15,039 bases of DNA from Deltaproteobacteria bacterium. GTDB lineage: Bacteria > Desulfobacterota > Syntrophia > Syntrophales > UBA5619. A program made the position numbers and the translations under genes. The stretch spans positions 1 to 15,039 of the forward strand of contig JAPLJW010000100.1 in the NCBI GenBank assembly GCA_026388365.1. Direction: 5' to 3'. A model generated the notes under the pieces. The model saw nothing but the letters and a program-made list of their open reading frames with translations. It was not told the origin of the DNA and did no database searches. Shown piece after piece: positions 1-8,195 of this stretch. Every line of letters starts with the position of its first letter. Position 1 is the first letter of the stretch.

Positions 1-1085
1 AGCATCCGCCGCCCCTCCTCCACATTGGTCCCCTGAAGCCGCACCACCATCGGCAGTTTCATCTCGATGTTCTTCGCCGCCTGGATCAGCCCGGCGGATA
101 CGCGGTCGCACCGGAGGATGCCGCCGAAGATGTTGACGAGGATGGTCTTCACGTTCGGGTCGGACGTCAGGATCCTGAACGCCTTCTCAATCTGCTCCGC
201 CGAGGCCCCGCCGCCCACGTCGAGGAAGTTTGCGGGCTCTCCTCCCGCCATCTTGATCATGTCCATCGTCGTCATCGCCAGCCCCGCCCCGTTGACCATG
301 CAGCCGACGTTTCCGTCCAGCTTGATGTAGTTCACGGCGGCGTTTTTGGCCGCGACCTCCAACGGTTCCTCCTCATCCGGGTCCCGCATTTCCCGGATCT
401 CGGGATGGCGGTACAGCCCGTCATCATCGAAATTGATTTTCGTATCGAGGGCGAGCAGCCGGCCGTCTTCCGTGATGGCCAGCGGGTTGATCTCCAGAAG
501 CGAGCAGTCCTTCTCCAGAAACAGCCGGTACAGGTTCCGGACGATCTCCGCAAACGGCTTGCGCTGCTCCGCGTCCAGTCCCAGAGCGGCGGAGAGCTTG
601 CGCGCCTGGAACGGACTGAACCCCACGACGGGATGAACCGCGCACCGGACGATCTTCTCCGGGGTCGTCGCCGCCACCTGCTCGATGTCCATGCCGCCCG
701 CCTCCGAGGCCATGAACACCACGCACTCCCTGCCTTTGGAGCGGTCCACCACCAGGCTCAGGTAGAGCTCCTTCCGGATGGCGGACGCCTCCTCCACGAG
801 AACGCTGCGCACCTTTTTCCCCTCCGGACCCGTCTGGTGGGTCACGAGCTGCATCCCGATGATCGCCCGGGCGGCCGCAAAGGCCTCGTCCGGCGACGCG
901 GCCGTCTTGACGCCTCCGCCCTTTCCCCGGCCTCCCGCGTGGATCTGCGCCTTGACGACGGTTTTTCCCTGGAGCTCTTCGGCCGCCTCGCGCGCCTCTT
1001 CCGGGGTCGCAGCCGCCTTCCCGCGGGGAACCGGAATCCCATAGCCGCGCAACAGTTCCTTGGCTTGATACTCATGAATCTTCAT
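1..1085 (-). CDS. sucC: Succinyl-CoA ligase [ADP-forming] beta subunit, partial (3' end beyond window)
   Basis: This is the beta subunit of the TCA-cycle enzyme that interconverts succinyl-CoA and succinate with formation of ATP or GTP in the cytoplasm. The minus-strand translation begins MKIHEYQAKELL and continues with an ATP-grasp nucleotide-binding region that includes VVKAQIHAGGRGKGGGVK. Further on it contains LLEINPLA, then GCMVNGAGLAMTTMDMIK and GGEPANFLDVGGGA, all hallmark SucC motifs. The last readable residues (LQGTNVEEGRRML) lie near the normal C terminus; about 361 codons are present, and the family is about 385-390 residues, so only some 25 residues are missing. The start is supported by GGAGG seven bases upstream. 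The alpha subunit gene sucD would normally follow, outside the window; that is inference. The frame is open throughout. Confidence 0.96.
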   Translation of the reverse strand, partial: MKIHEYQAKELLRGYGIPVPRGKAAATPEEAREAAEELQGKTVVKAQIHAGGRGKGGGVKTAASPDEAFAAARAIIGMQLVTHQTGPEGKKVRSVLVEEASAIRKELYLSLVVDRSKGRECVVFMASEAGGMDIEQVAATTPEKIVRCAVHPVVGFSPFQARKLSAALGLDAEQRKPFAEIVRNLYRLFLEKDCSLLEINPLAITEDGRLLALDTKINFDDDGLYRHPEIREMRDPDEEEPLEVAAKNAAVNYIKLDGNVGCMVNGAGLAMTTMDMIKMAGGEPANFLDVGGGASAEQIEKAFRILTSDPNVKTILVNIFGGILRCDRVSAGLIQAAKNIEMKLPMVVRLQGTNVEEGRRM

Positions 1086-1218
1086 CTGTTACCTCCAGAG
1101 GTCCGGTTCGCCTTTCTTTTGCTGCGAACGCCGGATGAACGTTGGTTTGGTGCCGGAAGCCGCTCCTGATCGCGTGGTCATATTGAACCCGGACCGGATA
1201 TCCAAATTTGCATATACC

Positions 1219-1224
1219 CTTATA
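1219..1224 (-). promoter_or_regulatory. Possible -10 element upstream of sucC
   Basis: Read on the minus strand this is TATAAG, in an AT-rich patch about 135 bases upstream of the sucC start. No good -35 hexamer lies 16-18 bases further upstream, so it is only a weak candidate. It sits just outside the long hairpin at 1255-1304. Confidence 0.2.
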
Positions 1225-1254
1225 TCGTCTGAGCCATTTGCAAAAGTCCTTCTG

Positions 1255-1304
1255 CGTCATTTCGGCGAATCCCGGATCAAAGTCCGGGGTTCGCCGGGGT
1301 GACG
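1255..1304 (+). repeat. Long hairpin (22-pair stem) in the sucC-prfC intergenic region
   Basis: Bases 1255-1276 pair with 1283-1304 around a six-base loop (TCAAAG). All 22 positions pair if G-T is allowed: 18 are Watson-Crick and four are T-G (1260-1262 with 1297-1299, and 1270 with 1289). The ends read CGTCA and TGACG. The overall look (CGTCA...CGGCGAA...CCCGGA-loop-TCCGGG...TTCGCCG...TGACG) is like dispersed palindromic repeats common between genes in proteobacterial genomes. No T-tract follows, so it is not a standard terminator. Other copies cannot be checked inside this window. Confidence 0.75.
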
Positions 1305-1386
1305 GAATAAACTGGTTTTGCCATTGGCTCGTCTGACGTTTGAATCTCTATCGCAACTTTTAAAACTTATCAAGCGCTCTTTCGGG

Positions 1387-1404
1387 GGCGGCGACGGTGC
1401 CGCC
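1387..1404 (+). repeat. Small GC hairpin
   Basis: GGCGGC at 1387-1392 pairs perfectly with GCCGCC at 1399-1404 around a six-base loop. No T-run follows it. It lies between the long hairpin at 1255-1304 and the nested hairpin at 1417-1483. Confidence 0.5.
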
Positions 1405-1416
1405 TGAAGAAGACGT

Positions 1417-1483
1417 CGGGGACATGTGGGGATACCTTGCCGCAAGGTGTCCCCACGCCCAAAGGGATCGGAACGTGTCCCCG
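1417..1483 (+). repeat. Nested inverted repeats (REP-like)
   Basis: The inner hairpin pairs 1426-1439 with 1443-1456 around a CCG loop, 14 pairs with a single T-G wobble. An outer inverted repeat pairs 1417-1426 (CGGGGACATG) with 1474-1483 (CGTGTCCCCG), again with one T-G wobble. The two share base 1426, so they compete or stack rather than form one stem. The ten-base word TGTCCCCGGA occurs at 1476-1485 and again at 1555-1564. Words of this kind are often seen in REP-type elements; that assignment is inference. Confidence 0.6.
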
Positions 1484-1503
1484 GAACACAGATATGATTT
1501 TGC

Positions 1504-1532
1504 TTGACAAATCCCTCCCGATGATGTAAGGA
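1504..1532 (+). promoter_or_regulatory. Candidate sigma70 promoter of prfC
   Basis: A perfect TTGACA lies at 1504-1509. Seventeen bases later is TAAGGA (1527-1532), a weak -10. An alternative is TGTAAG at 1525-1530, with an upstream TG but only a 15-base spacer. The -35 is good and the -10 is poor. It lies about 90-100 bases upstream of the preferred prfC start. Confidence 0.4.
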
Positions 1533-1624
1533 AGTCACGCTTTTAGCAGGTATCTGTCCCCGGAGCCTTGAGGCTGTTGGGGATTTTTTTCATCATGGAA
1601 ATGGAAGCAAAACAGGAAATGATC

Positions 1625-3277
1625 ATGGATTTTCAACCAGCCGGCCTTGCGGAACCGCAGGCACCGGCTGCGGTCCTCAAGGCGGACCGCCGTCAGCAGC
1701 AGGAAATCCAGCAGCGCCGGACCTTCGGCATCATCAGCCACCCGGACGCGGGGAAAACGACGCTCACGGAAAAGCTCCTCCTCTTCGGCGGGGCGATTCA
1801 GCTCGCCGGCGCCGTCAAGGCCCGAAAGGCGGGCCGGCACGCAATGAGCGACTGGATGGCGATCGAAAAGGAGCGGGGGATCTCCGTCACGACCTCCGTG
1901 ATGAAGTTCCACTACCGGGATTTCGAGATCAATCTCCTGGATACCCCCGGCCACCAGGACTTCTCCGAGGACACCTACCGGGTCCTCACCGCCGTGGACA
2001 GCGCGCTGATGGTGATCGACAGCGGCAAGGGGGTCGAGCCCCAGACGGAGAAGCTGATGGAGGTCTGCCGGATGCGCAACACCCCCATCATGACCTTCAT
2101 CAACAAGCTCGACCGGGACGGGATGGCGCCGATGGAGATCCTCGCCAACATCGAAGACAAGCTCCAGATCGAGTGCGCCCCGCTCTCCTGGCCGATCGGC
2201 ATGGGAAAGGATTTCAAGGGGGTTTACAATCTCTACCGGAAGTCGCTCCATCTCTTCACGCCGGGGAAGGACAGCCGCAAGGAGAAGGGGATCACCATTA
2301 CTGATCTTTTAGACCCGCGGTTGGACGAACTTCTGGGGAGCCAGGCGGAGCAGCTCCGCGACGATATCGCCCTGATCGAGGGGGCAGCTAGCCCCTTCAG
2401 CCACGGGGAGTTTCTCAAGGGCAACCAGACCCCCATCTTTTTCGGCAGTGCGATCAACAATTTTGGCGTTCGGGAACTCCTGGACGCCTTCGTGGAGATG
2501 GCCCCCGCCCCCGGCCCCCGGCCCGCGGTCACCCGGATCGTCTCCCCGCTGGAGGAGGCCTTCTCCGGCTTCGTCTTCAAGATCCAGGCGAACATGGACC
2601 TCGCCCACCGCGACCGGATCGCCTTTTTCCGGATCTGCTCGGGGAAGTTCACCCGGGGGATGAAGGTGTTCCATCACCGGATCGGCCGGGAGATCGTGAT
2701 CTCCAATGCGACGATCTTCATGGCCCAGGACCGCACGAACGTGGAGGAGGCCTGGCCCGGCGATATCATCGGGATCCACAACCACGGGACGATCCAGATC
2801 GGCGACACCTTCACCGAAGGAGAGCCGCTCCAGTTCACCGGGATTCCCAACTTCGCCCCGGAGCACTTCCGGCGGGTCCGAATCAAAAACTCGATCAAAA
2901 TCAAGCAGCTCCAGAAAGGGCTCGCCCAGCTCTCCGAGGAGGGGGCGGTCCAGGTCTTCCGGCCGCTCTTCGGCAACGACTACATCCTCGGCGCGGTCGG
3001 CGTCCTCCAGTTCGACGTGACGATGGCGCGGCTCAAGACCGAGTACGGCGTGGACGCCTCATACGAACCGATCGAATACGCGGCAGCCCGCTGGATTGAA
3101 TGCAACGACAAGAAACGCCTCGCTGAGTTCGAGAAGAAGTGCCAGGCGAACCTGGCGCTCGACGCGGACGGCCGCCTGACCTACTTGGCAACGAGCGAAT
3201 GGCGCCTCGGCTTCATCATGGAGGAGTGGCCCGATATCGCCTTCCGCAAGACCCGCGAACACAATGGAAACGCATGA
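1625..3277 (+). CDS. prfC: Peptide chain release factor 3 (RF3), translational GTPase
   Basis: RF3 is the cytoplasmic GTPase that removes RF1/RF2 from the ribosome after peptide release. The 550-residue product carries the G1 motif HPDAGKTT (39-46), the switch I motif RGIS (84-87), G3 DTPGHQD (106-112) and G4 NKLD (160-163). Long stretches read like the E. coli protein, for instance [46 protein letters not shown] and [10 protein letters not shown], and the end is KTREHNGNA. The frame is open upstream to a TTG at 1568, with further ATGs at 1595, 1601 and 1619. I prefer the ATG at 1625 because AGGAA (1614-1618) sits six bases before it. Even so, the N-terminal extension ahead of [10 protein letters not shown] is longer than in E. 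coli. The gene stands alone, divergent from sucC. Confidence 0.96.
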   Translation: MDFQPAGLAEPQAPAAVLKADRRQQQEIQQRRTFGIISHPDAGKTTLTEKLLLFGGAIQLAGAVKARKAGRHAMSDWMAIEKERGISVTTSVMKFHYRDFEINLLDTPGHQDFSEDTYRVLTAVDSALMVIDSGKGVEPQTEKLMEVCRMRNTPIMTFINKLDRDGMAPMEILANIEDKLQIECAPLSWPIGMGKDFKGVYNLYRKSLHLFTPGKDSRKEKGITITDLLDPRLDELLGSQAEQLRDDIALIEGAASPFSHGEFLKGNQTPIFFGSAINNFGVRELLDAFVEMAPAPGPRPAVTRIVSPLEEAFSGFVFKIQANMDLAHRDRIAFFRICSGKFTRGMKVFHHRIGREIVISNATIFMAQDRTNVEEAWPGDIIGIHNHGTIQIGDTFTEGEPLQFTGIPNFAPEHFRRVRIKNSIKIKQLQKGLAQLSEEGAVQVFRPLFGNDYILGAVGVLQFDVTMARLKTEYGVDASYEPIEYAAARWIECNDKKRLAEFEKKCQANLALDADGRLTYLATSEWRLGFIMEEWPDIAFRKTREHNGNA

Positions 3278-3659
3278 CAAATCCTTATTTCAACAACAGA
3301 GGATTTCACAAAGATGTAATTTTGCTTATCCGGGTTTATTATTGAATTCTGGATGAAAGATGGCATTTTCGGAGGATGATCGGGGTTGAGATGTGCATCC
3401 TGTCAGTCATTCAAGGACCAATTCAACAGACTATCAACTCAAACGTAAGCATCAACCGGATGATCTTCTTTGATTCCGGTCGCGCAGACTTAAATGTTTC
3501 CGCTTGATTTTCCTCCCCGTCCCCTCTATCGTACCGGGCAGGGAGTCCCTCTCTTCACTGTAAACTCCACTTCTTCACAATGTCATCCCCCTCGAATCAG
3601 CACCGCATCCTTTAGGGACTTCGTTATAAGCGAAAGTCTTTCACAGAAAGGAGGACGTC
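3278..3659. other. Intergenic region without a recognised gene
   Basis: About 380 bases separate prfC from the amidohydrolase-peptidase gene. Small frames here have no recognisable content and poor starts. There is no convincing Rho-independent terminator after prfC. TATAAG at 3625-3630 could be a -10 for the downstream gene, but no matching -35 is visible. A strong Shine-Dalgarno (AAGGAGG, 3648-3654) closes the region. Base composition is visibly more AT-rich than in the flanking genes. Confidence 0.5.
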
Positions 3660-5987
3660 ATGACCCAAAAACCGATCGATGCCCATTGTCATCTTTTCAG
3701 CGCGAGGTATGTCGTCGAAGAGGCGGCCGCCATGGGATGGGCCTATGTCGCCGGCAATTACCCGCATGCCGAAGCCGTCACCCGGGCCGATTTGGCTGCC
3801 GAATCGCTGTTCTCCTGGAGCCGTCTGGAGGATGTCGTCAGGTGGTTCCTTGACCTCGGCGCCGCGGTGAGCAGTTATGAAACGAACTACCAAAGCATCG
3901 CGAAGGCCTGCCGTGAAGGGTTGAACCTTCCTTCCACAGAAGGACTGATCGTCGCGCCCCTGATGATGGATATCTTCTACATGTTCGGCCCTCCCGCAAG
4001 CGGGCCTATGCAGGGGGTCAAAGCAGGGCGGACTGTGCGGAGGACGAAACGCCTGCGCGACGCCGAAGACAGGGAAGCCAGCAAAGCGGCCTTCGAACGG
4101 TTCCAGAAGCGGGTCATCGCGCTGGTTGCGGAGAGAACGGCGGCGGCGCCCAAGGCGAAAGGCCGCCCTGCCGGAATCCGTGATTCCTTAAAGGGCGGTC
4201 GGGAGCCCGCCCTTTCATCAAAGGAGACCGACCGGATCTTTCTGGACGCGAGAAGTGCGGGGACGGCGAAGGGCGTTATGAAAGGCCTCACCGCCGGGCG
4301 GGAGCTGTCGCGGGGCTTCGAGAATCAGATCGCCGCCCTGATCGAACTTCAGGCAAATCACGCGGGGTCGGTGTTTCCCTTCTTCGCCGTCGATCCCCGC
4401 CGGCGCGGTGTGGTCGATATGGCCATCCGCGGGATCCCCGAACTGAACGGCGGCAAACCGCTGGTCACGCCATCGGGGCCGTTCTTCGGCGTCAAGCTCT
4501 ACACCCGGCTGGGATACTTGCCTGTGGATGTCCCGGATGAACTGTACGGTTACTGCGACACAAACCGGATCCCCATCACCGTCCACACCAGCGCCGAGGG
4601 CTTCCCGCCCGTGTCGGACTGGGAATATGCCGGCTATGCGGCTCCCGATTATTGGCAGGCGGTTTTGGACAAACATCCCGCTCTCCGCCTCGATTTCGCC
4701 CACTTCGGCAGCGGCAACGACGCATGGGTCGTGCAAATCCTGAACTTGATGACCCGCTATCCGAACGTTTATGCCGACCTGGCCTGCTATACGGATCGCG
4801 GCGAACTGTTGCAGGCAAGGAAAGTCTGGAGCGACAATGCCATTGTTCGGGACCGGCTGCTGTTCGGCACGGATTTCGTCGTCTCGTCTCTGACCCAGGT
4901 TCTAAGCCTGGAAGGGTATTTCGAGGCCTTCCAAGAGGTCTTCGGCCCCGCCGACCTGGAGGACCTGATGACGGTCAATACCCGGAAATTCTTCCAGCCG
5001 ATTCTCCCGGCAACGGCCGGCTTACCGGCGGCGCGCCGCGTTCCCCCCGCCGACGAAGAGAAACTGCGCCGCAAGCTGGGCTGGCTTCCGGATCTCCCCG
5101 ACCATCGGGACCACGACATGGAAACGGATGTGGTCCCCCGGCATCTCCTGCGCCTGAACCGCCAACAGACCGTGAAAGGCATGATGGAAAAGACCACCCG
5201 CTGTGCCGACGCATCGGCAGGGCGTGCGCCGTCCGCCCCGGCGCTGCCGGGGTCCGTTGATCTGCGCCGGTGGTGCTCGCCGATCGAAGACCAGGGACCG
5301 CTCGGCGCCTGTACGGCGCATGCGGCGGCGGCACTCATCGAATATTACGAACGGCGGGCCTACGGAAGCCATATCGACATCTCCCGGCTGTTTCTCTACA
5401 AGGCGACCCGCAATCTGCTCAACTGGACGGGCGACACGGGGGCCTATCTGCGCACGACGATGGAGGCTATGGTCCTCTTCGGCGTTCCCCCGGAGGAGTA
5501 CTTCCCCTACGATCCGGCCAACGTGGAGATCGAACCTTCGGCCTTCTGCTACTCCTTCGCCCAGAACTACCAGACGCTGACCTATTTTCGCCTGGACGCC
5601 GCCCGGACGACCCGCCCGGAGCTGCTCCGGCAGATCAAGATGAATCTGGACAGGGGCATCCCCGCGATGTTCGGCTTTACCGTCTTCGGCTGCATCGGCA
5701 GCGCAGCCAGGACGGGACGGATCCCCTTCCCCGTCAAGACCGACCGTCGCGAAGGGGGGCATGCCGTCGCCGCCGTGGGTTACGACGATGGCCTCGTTAT
5801 CCGCCATCCCTTCACGGATCTGGAAACGAAAGGCGCGATCCTGATCCGGAATTCCTGGGGCAAGGCGTGGGGGGAGGGAGGATACGGCTGGCTTCCCTAC
5901 GAATATGTGCTGCACCATCTGGCCATCGATTGGTGGACGGTCCTCAAACAGGAATGGGTGGACACCCGTCAGTTCCAGGAACCGTAA
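3660..5987 (+). CDS. Amidohydrolase-2 / papain-like C1A peptidase fusion protein
   Basis: The 775-residue protein has two enzymatic halves. Residues 1 to about 450 form an amidohydrolase-2 (ACMSD-like) TIM barrel with the metal ligands in place: HCH at 9-11, His309 (ITVHT), His348 (DFAHFG) and Asp405 (FGTDFV), plus [10 protein letters not shown] and [14 protein letters not shown] basic, charged region at about 115-215 is probably an insertion. Residues 474-484 ([11 protein letters not shown]) match the stretch that commonly precedes bacterial C1A peptidases. The peptidase domain (about 530-760) has Gln545, Cys551 ([11 protein letters not shown]), His701 ([12 protein letters not shown]) and Asn731 ([16 protein letters not shown]), so all four catalytic positions are present. 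No signal peptide is seen, so it is probably cytoplasmic. The start has AAGGAGG five bases upstream. A DUF1232 gene follows 37 bases downstream. Substrates are unknown. Each domain call is secure; the joint function is not known to me. Confidence 0.93.
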   Translation: MTQKPIDAHCHLFSARYVVEEAAAMGWAYVAGNYPHAEAVTRADLAAESLFSWSRLEDVVRWFLDLGAAVSSYETNYQSIAKACREGLNLPSTEGLIVAPLMMDIFYMFGPPASGPMQGVKAGRTVRRTKRLRDAEDREASKAAFERFQKRVIALVAERTAAAPKAKGRPAGIRDSLKGGREPALSSKETDRIFLDARSAGTAKGVMKGLTAGRELSRGFENQIAALIELQANHAGSVFPFFAVDPRRRGVVDMAIRGIPELNGGKPLVTPSGPFFGVKLYTRLGYLPVDVPDELYGYCDTNRIPITVHTSAEGFPPVSDWEYAGYAAPDYWQAVLDKHPALRLDFAHFGSGNDAWVVQILNLMTRYPNVYADLACYTDRGELLQARKVWSDNAIVRDRLLFGTDFVVSSLTQVLSLEGYFEAFQEVFGPADLEDLMTVNTRKFFQPILPATAGLPAARRVPPADEEKLRRKLGWLPDLPDHRDHDMETDVVPRHLLRLNRQQTVKGMMEKTTRCADASAGRAPSAPALPGSVDLRRWCSPIEDQGPLGACTAHAAAALIEYYERRAYGSHIDISRLFLYKATRNLLNWTGDTGAYLRTTMEAMVLFGVPPEEYFPYDPANVEIEPSAFCYSFAQNYQTLTYFRLDAARTTRPELLRQIKMNLDRGIPAMFGFTVFGCIGSAARTGRIPFPVKTDRREGGHAVAAVGYDDGLVIRHPFTDLETKGAILIRNSWGKAWGEGGYGWLPYEYVLHHLAIDWWTVLKQEWVDTRQFQEP
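4190..4215 (+). repeat. Perfect 9-bp hairpin inside the fusion gene
   Basis: AAAGGGCGG (4190-4198) pairs perfectly with CCGCCCTTT (4207-4215) around an eight-base loop. It encodes roughly residues 177-186, in the poorly conserved basic insert of the amidohydrolase half. It resembles a terminator stem but has only three T bases at its end. Confidence 0.5.
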
Positions 5988-6024
5988 TGCAGGCGGGATG
6001 GGTATAGGTTTCAAGACGGGAAAA

Positions 6025-6402
6025 ATGATATCATTCGGTTCATGGAAAGACAGCGTCAAGGCCCTGAAGCGGGAGACCTTCACGCTCTACCTGGCCTGCC
6101 GCCACCCCCGCGTCCCCTGGTACGCGAAGCTCCTCGCCCTGATGGTCGTCGCCTACGCATTGAGTCCGATCGATCTGATCCCGGACTTCATCCCCGTGCT
6201 GGGATACCTGGATGACCTGATCCTTATCCCGCTGGGGCTCATGCTTGTGATCCGGATGATCCCGGCGGATGTCCTCGCGGAATGCCGTCAGCAATCGGAG
6301 GAAATCGTCGGAAGAGCGACCCGGGCGGGGAAAATCGCGGCCGCCGTGATCGTCGCGATCTGGCTCCTTCTGGCGGCGCTCATCGTCCGCCTGATTCTGT
6401 AA
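6025..6402 (+). CDS. DUF1232 (YkvA-type) small membrane protein
   Basis: This 125-residue protein carries the DUF1232 signature [19 protein letters not shown] at 47-65, set in hydrophobic stretches: about 33-52, about 62-79 and a C-terminal anchor at about 103-124. The family is widespread in bacteria and its function is not established; some members are called YkvA. It is probably an inner-membrane protein. The ATG at 6025 follows AGACGGG, a weak Shine-Dalgarno. An ATG at 5998, in the same frame and 10 bases after the upstream stop codon, is an alternative that would add nine residues. The close spacing suggests it is transcribed with the fusion gene at 3660-5987. Confidence 0.85.
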   Translation: MISFGSWKDSVKALKRETFTLYLACRHPRVPWYAKLLALMVVAYALSPIDLIPDFIPVLGYLDDLILIPLGLMLVIRMIPADVLAECRQQSEEIVGRATRAGKIAAAVIVAIWLLLAALIVRLIL

Positions 6403-6416
6403 AACCTTCATATTTC

Positions 6417-6446
6417 TTGACACCCGAACGGCCTTTCCGGTAGTGT
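6417..6446 (+). promoter_or_regulatory. Candidate sigma70 promoter of the acyl-CoA synthetase gene
   Basis: A perfect TTGACA (6417-6422) is followed after 18 bases by TAGTGT (6441-6446), a three-of-six -10. It lies in the 89-base gap before the synthetase gene, about 45 bases before its start codon, which suits a short leader. Confidence 0.4.
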
Positions 6447-6491
6447 GCGGCCCACGTCAGCGCCATTCCCCAAAAAAGAGAGGCAAACGCT

Positions 6492-8195
6492 ATGAAGGAC
6501 CAACAGAAAGACGAACGCTGCCGCCGGATGTTTCAGGATCTCCTCCCGAACATCGCCGATTACGTGACCCGCTACGCCAAAGAGCGGCCGAAGGAGACGG
6601 CGATCATCGAGCACAACACCGGCGAAACGGTGACCTGGAAGCAGTTCGACACCTCCGTCTCCGCCTTCGCCGCCAAGCTGCTCTCCATCGGCCTCGTCAA
6701 AGGGGACATCGTCGCCACGAGCCTGCCGCTGCTGAAGGAACACGTCTATCTGATCTACGCCTGCTACCGTATCGGGGTGATCGTCGCCCCGCTGGACCTG
6801 CGCCTGAAGGCCAAGGAGGTCATCGTCTGCATGGAGAAGATGAAGCCAAAGGCCTTTTTCTTCCTGGGAAAGACGCCGGTCGTTGATTTCCGTCCCCTCA
6901 TCCGGGAGGTGATGGCGGCCTGCCCCTATATCCGGCATTGGGTTCAGTTCCAGAAAGAGGCCGACCTGATCATGGAAGGCGCCGTGGGAATTGCCGATTT
7001 CGCAAAGGACATCAAAAAGGTTTATCTCTTCAATCTCTTTACGGGGCGTGTGAAGAAAGCCCGCCGCCTCGTCGGAAAGCGGGATGCCTGCCTGATCATC
7101 TTCACGACCGGCTCCACCGGCTCCCCGAAACCGGCGCTGCTGTGCCACGAGAACATCCTGATCCAGTACGTCGGCCTGTGCGTCGGGTTCGAGCTTAAAG
7201 CCTCCGACCGGATGCTGATCAACCTGCCCCCTTCCCATGTGGGCTGCACGACGGAGCAGTTGGGGACGGTCCTCTTCGGCGGCGGGGTCGCGGTGATCCT
7301 CCATATTTTCGATCCGAAGCTCTCCCTGGAGGCGATCGAAAAGCACCGGGCGACCATCATCGGCCAGATCCCGGCGCTGTTCAACATGGAATGGCGCCTT
7401 CCCGATTACGGAAAATACGACCTCAAGAGCCTCCGTTTCGCCATCTACGGCGGTCAGGCCGTACCCCGGGAATTCCTGGTGAAGATGAAGGCGATGGCGC
7501 CCCGGATCGGGACAGGCCTCGGGCTGACGGAAACGGCCGGCTTCTGCACCTATACGAACGTGGACGCCGACGTGGATGAGCTCGCCCAGGGGATCGGCTA
7601 CGATTCGCCCCTGTGTCTGATCACGATCCGCGATTTCATGAGGGCGGACGGCACGGCCGGGGCGGAAAAGCCGCGGGGCGAGGTTGGGGAGATCTGCTTT
7701 TCCGGCCCCCAGGTTTTCTTGGGCTACCTGGGCGATCCGGAAAACACGGCCAGGACGATCTCCCGGGAGGGCGTCTGCTACACGGGCGACGTCGGTTATT
7801 ACGACGAAAAGGGGCTCCATTTCTCCGGCCGGGCCAAGCTCGTCATCAAGCCGAAGGGGTATCAGGTCTTCCCGGAGGACGTGGAGAATCACATCCATGA
7901 GAAGCTCAAGGAGCGCGCCGGCATGATCGCCATCGTCGGCGTCGAGCATGAGATCTTCAGCGAGGGGATCATGGCCTTCGTGGAGTGCCAGGATGGAAAG
8001 ACGATCACCCCCTTGGAGGTCCTGGCCGCCTGCGGCGACATCTCCGCCTATTCAAGGCCATCGCACGTGGTGATCCTCAAGGCGGGCGAGATTCCGCTGA
8101 ACCGCGTCGCCAAGACCGATTACCTGAACCTCCGGGAGAGGGCGGCGGCGGCGGTCCGGGAACTGCGCGCCGAGGGGAAGTGGGACCGGGGGTAG
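6492..8195 (+). CDS. AMP-forming acyl-CoA synthetase / ligase (ANL superfamily)
   Basis: This 567-residue enzyme would activate a carboxylic acid to its CoA thioester via an acyl-adenylate. Visible motifs are the phosphate-binding loop FTTGSTGSPK (204-213), TETAG (346-350), YTGD (430-433), the hinge region GRAKLVIKPKGYQVFPEDVE (446-465) and NRVAKTDY with the probable catalytic Lys541. Length and motif order are normal for the family. The hinge usually reads GR-x-KD-x-IK; here Leu replaces the Asp, a small deviation. The start has GAGAGG (6478-6483) eight bases upstream. There is no signal peptide, so it is cytoplasmic. The substrate cannot be told from sequence; a medium-chain or aromatic acid would suit a fermentative or syntrophic anaerobe, but that is inference. 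It has no neighbouring beta-oxidation genes in the window. Confidence 0.92.
   Translation: MKDQQKDERCRRMFQDLLPNIADYVTRYAKERPKETAIIEHNTGETVTWKQFDTSVSAFAAKLLSIGLVKGDIVATSLPLLKEHVYLIYACYRIGVIVAPLDLRLKAKEVIVCMEKMKPKAFFFLGKTPVVDFRPLIREVMAACPYIRHWVQFQKEADLIMEGAVGIADFAKDIKKVYLFNLFTGRVKKARRLVGKRDACLIIFTTGSTGSPKPALLCHENILIQYVGLCVGFELKASDRMLINLPPSHVGCTTEQLGTVLFGGGVAVILHIFDPKLSLEAIEKHRATIIGQIPALFNMEWRLPDYGKYDLKSLRFAIYGGQAVPREFLVKMKAMAPRIGTGLGLTETAGFCTYTNVDADVDELAQGIGYDSPLCLITIRDFMRADGTAGAEKPRGEVGEICFSGPQVFLGYLGDPENTARTISREGVCYTGDVGYYDEKGLHFSGRAKLVIKPKGYQVFPEDVENHIHEKLKERAGMIAIVGVEHEIFSEGIMAFVECQDGKTITPLEVLAACGDISAYSRPSHVVILKAGEIPLNRVAKTDYLNLRERAAAAVRELRAEGKWDRG

Noticed and set aside
1257..1538. Minus-strand 93-codon frame in the sucC-prfC gap
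   Set aside because: It is read through the palindromic repeats, and its composition (Pro/Arg/Ser) and lack of any motif fit non-coding repeat DNA.
1535..2251. Minus-strand frame of 238 codons opposite the prfC start
   Set aside because: Covers the prfC GTPase motifs on the other strand; the product is a His/Glu/Val-rich shadow.
5022..6083. Minus-strand frame of 353 codons opposite the peptidase half
   Set aside because: Antisense shadow of the C1A domain; starts inside the DUF1232 gene and has no known motifs.
6408..7949. Long minus-strand open frame (513 codons) opposite the acyl-CoA synthetase
   Set aside because: It lies fully antisense to a well-supported gene, and its product is His/Asp/Arg-rich with no recognisable family; such shadows are expected in high-G+C DNA.
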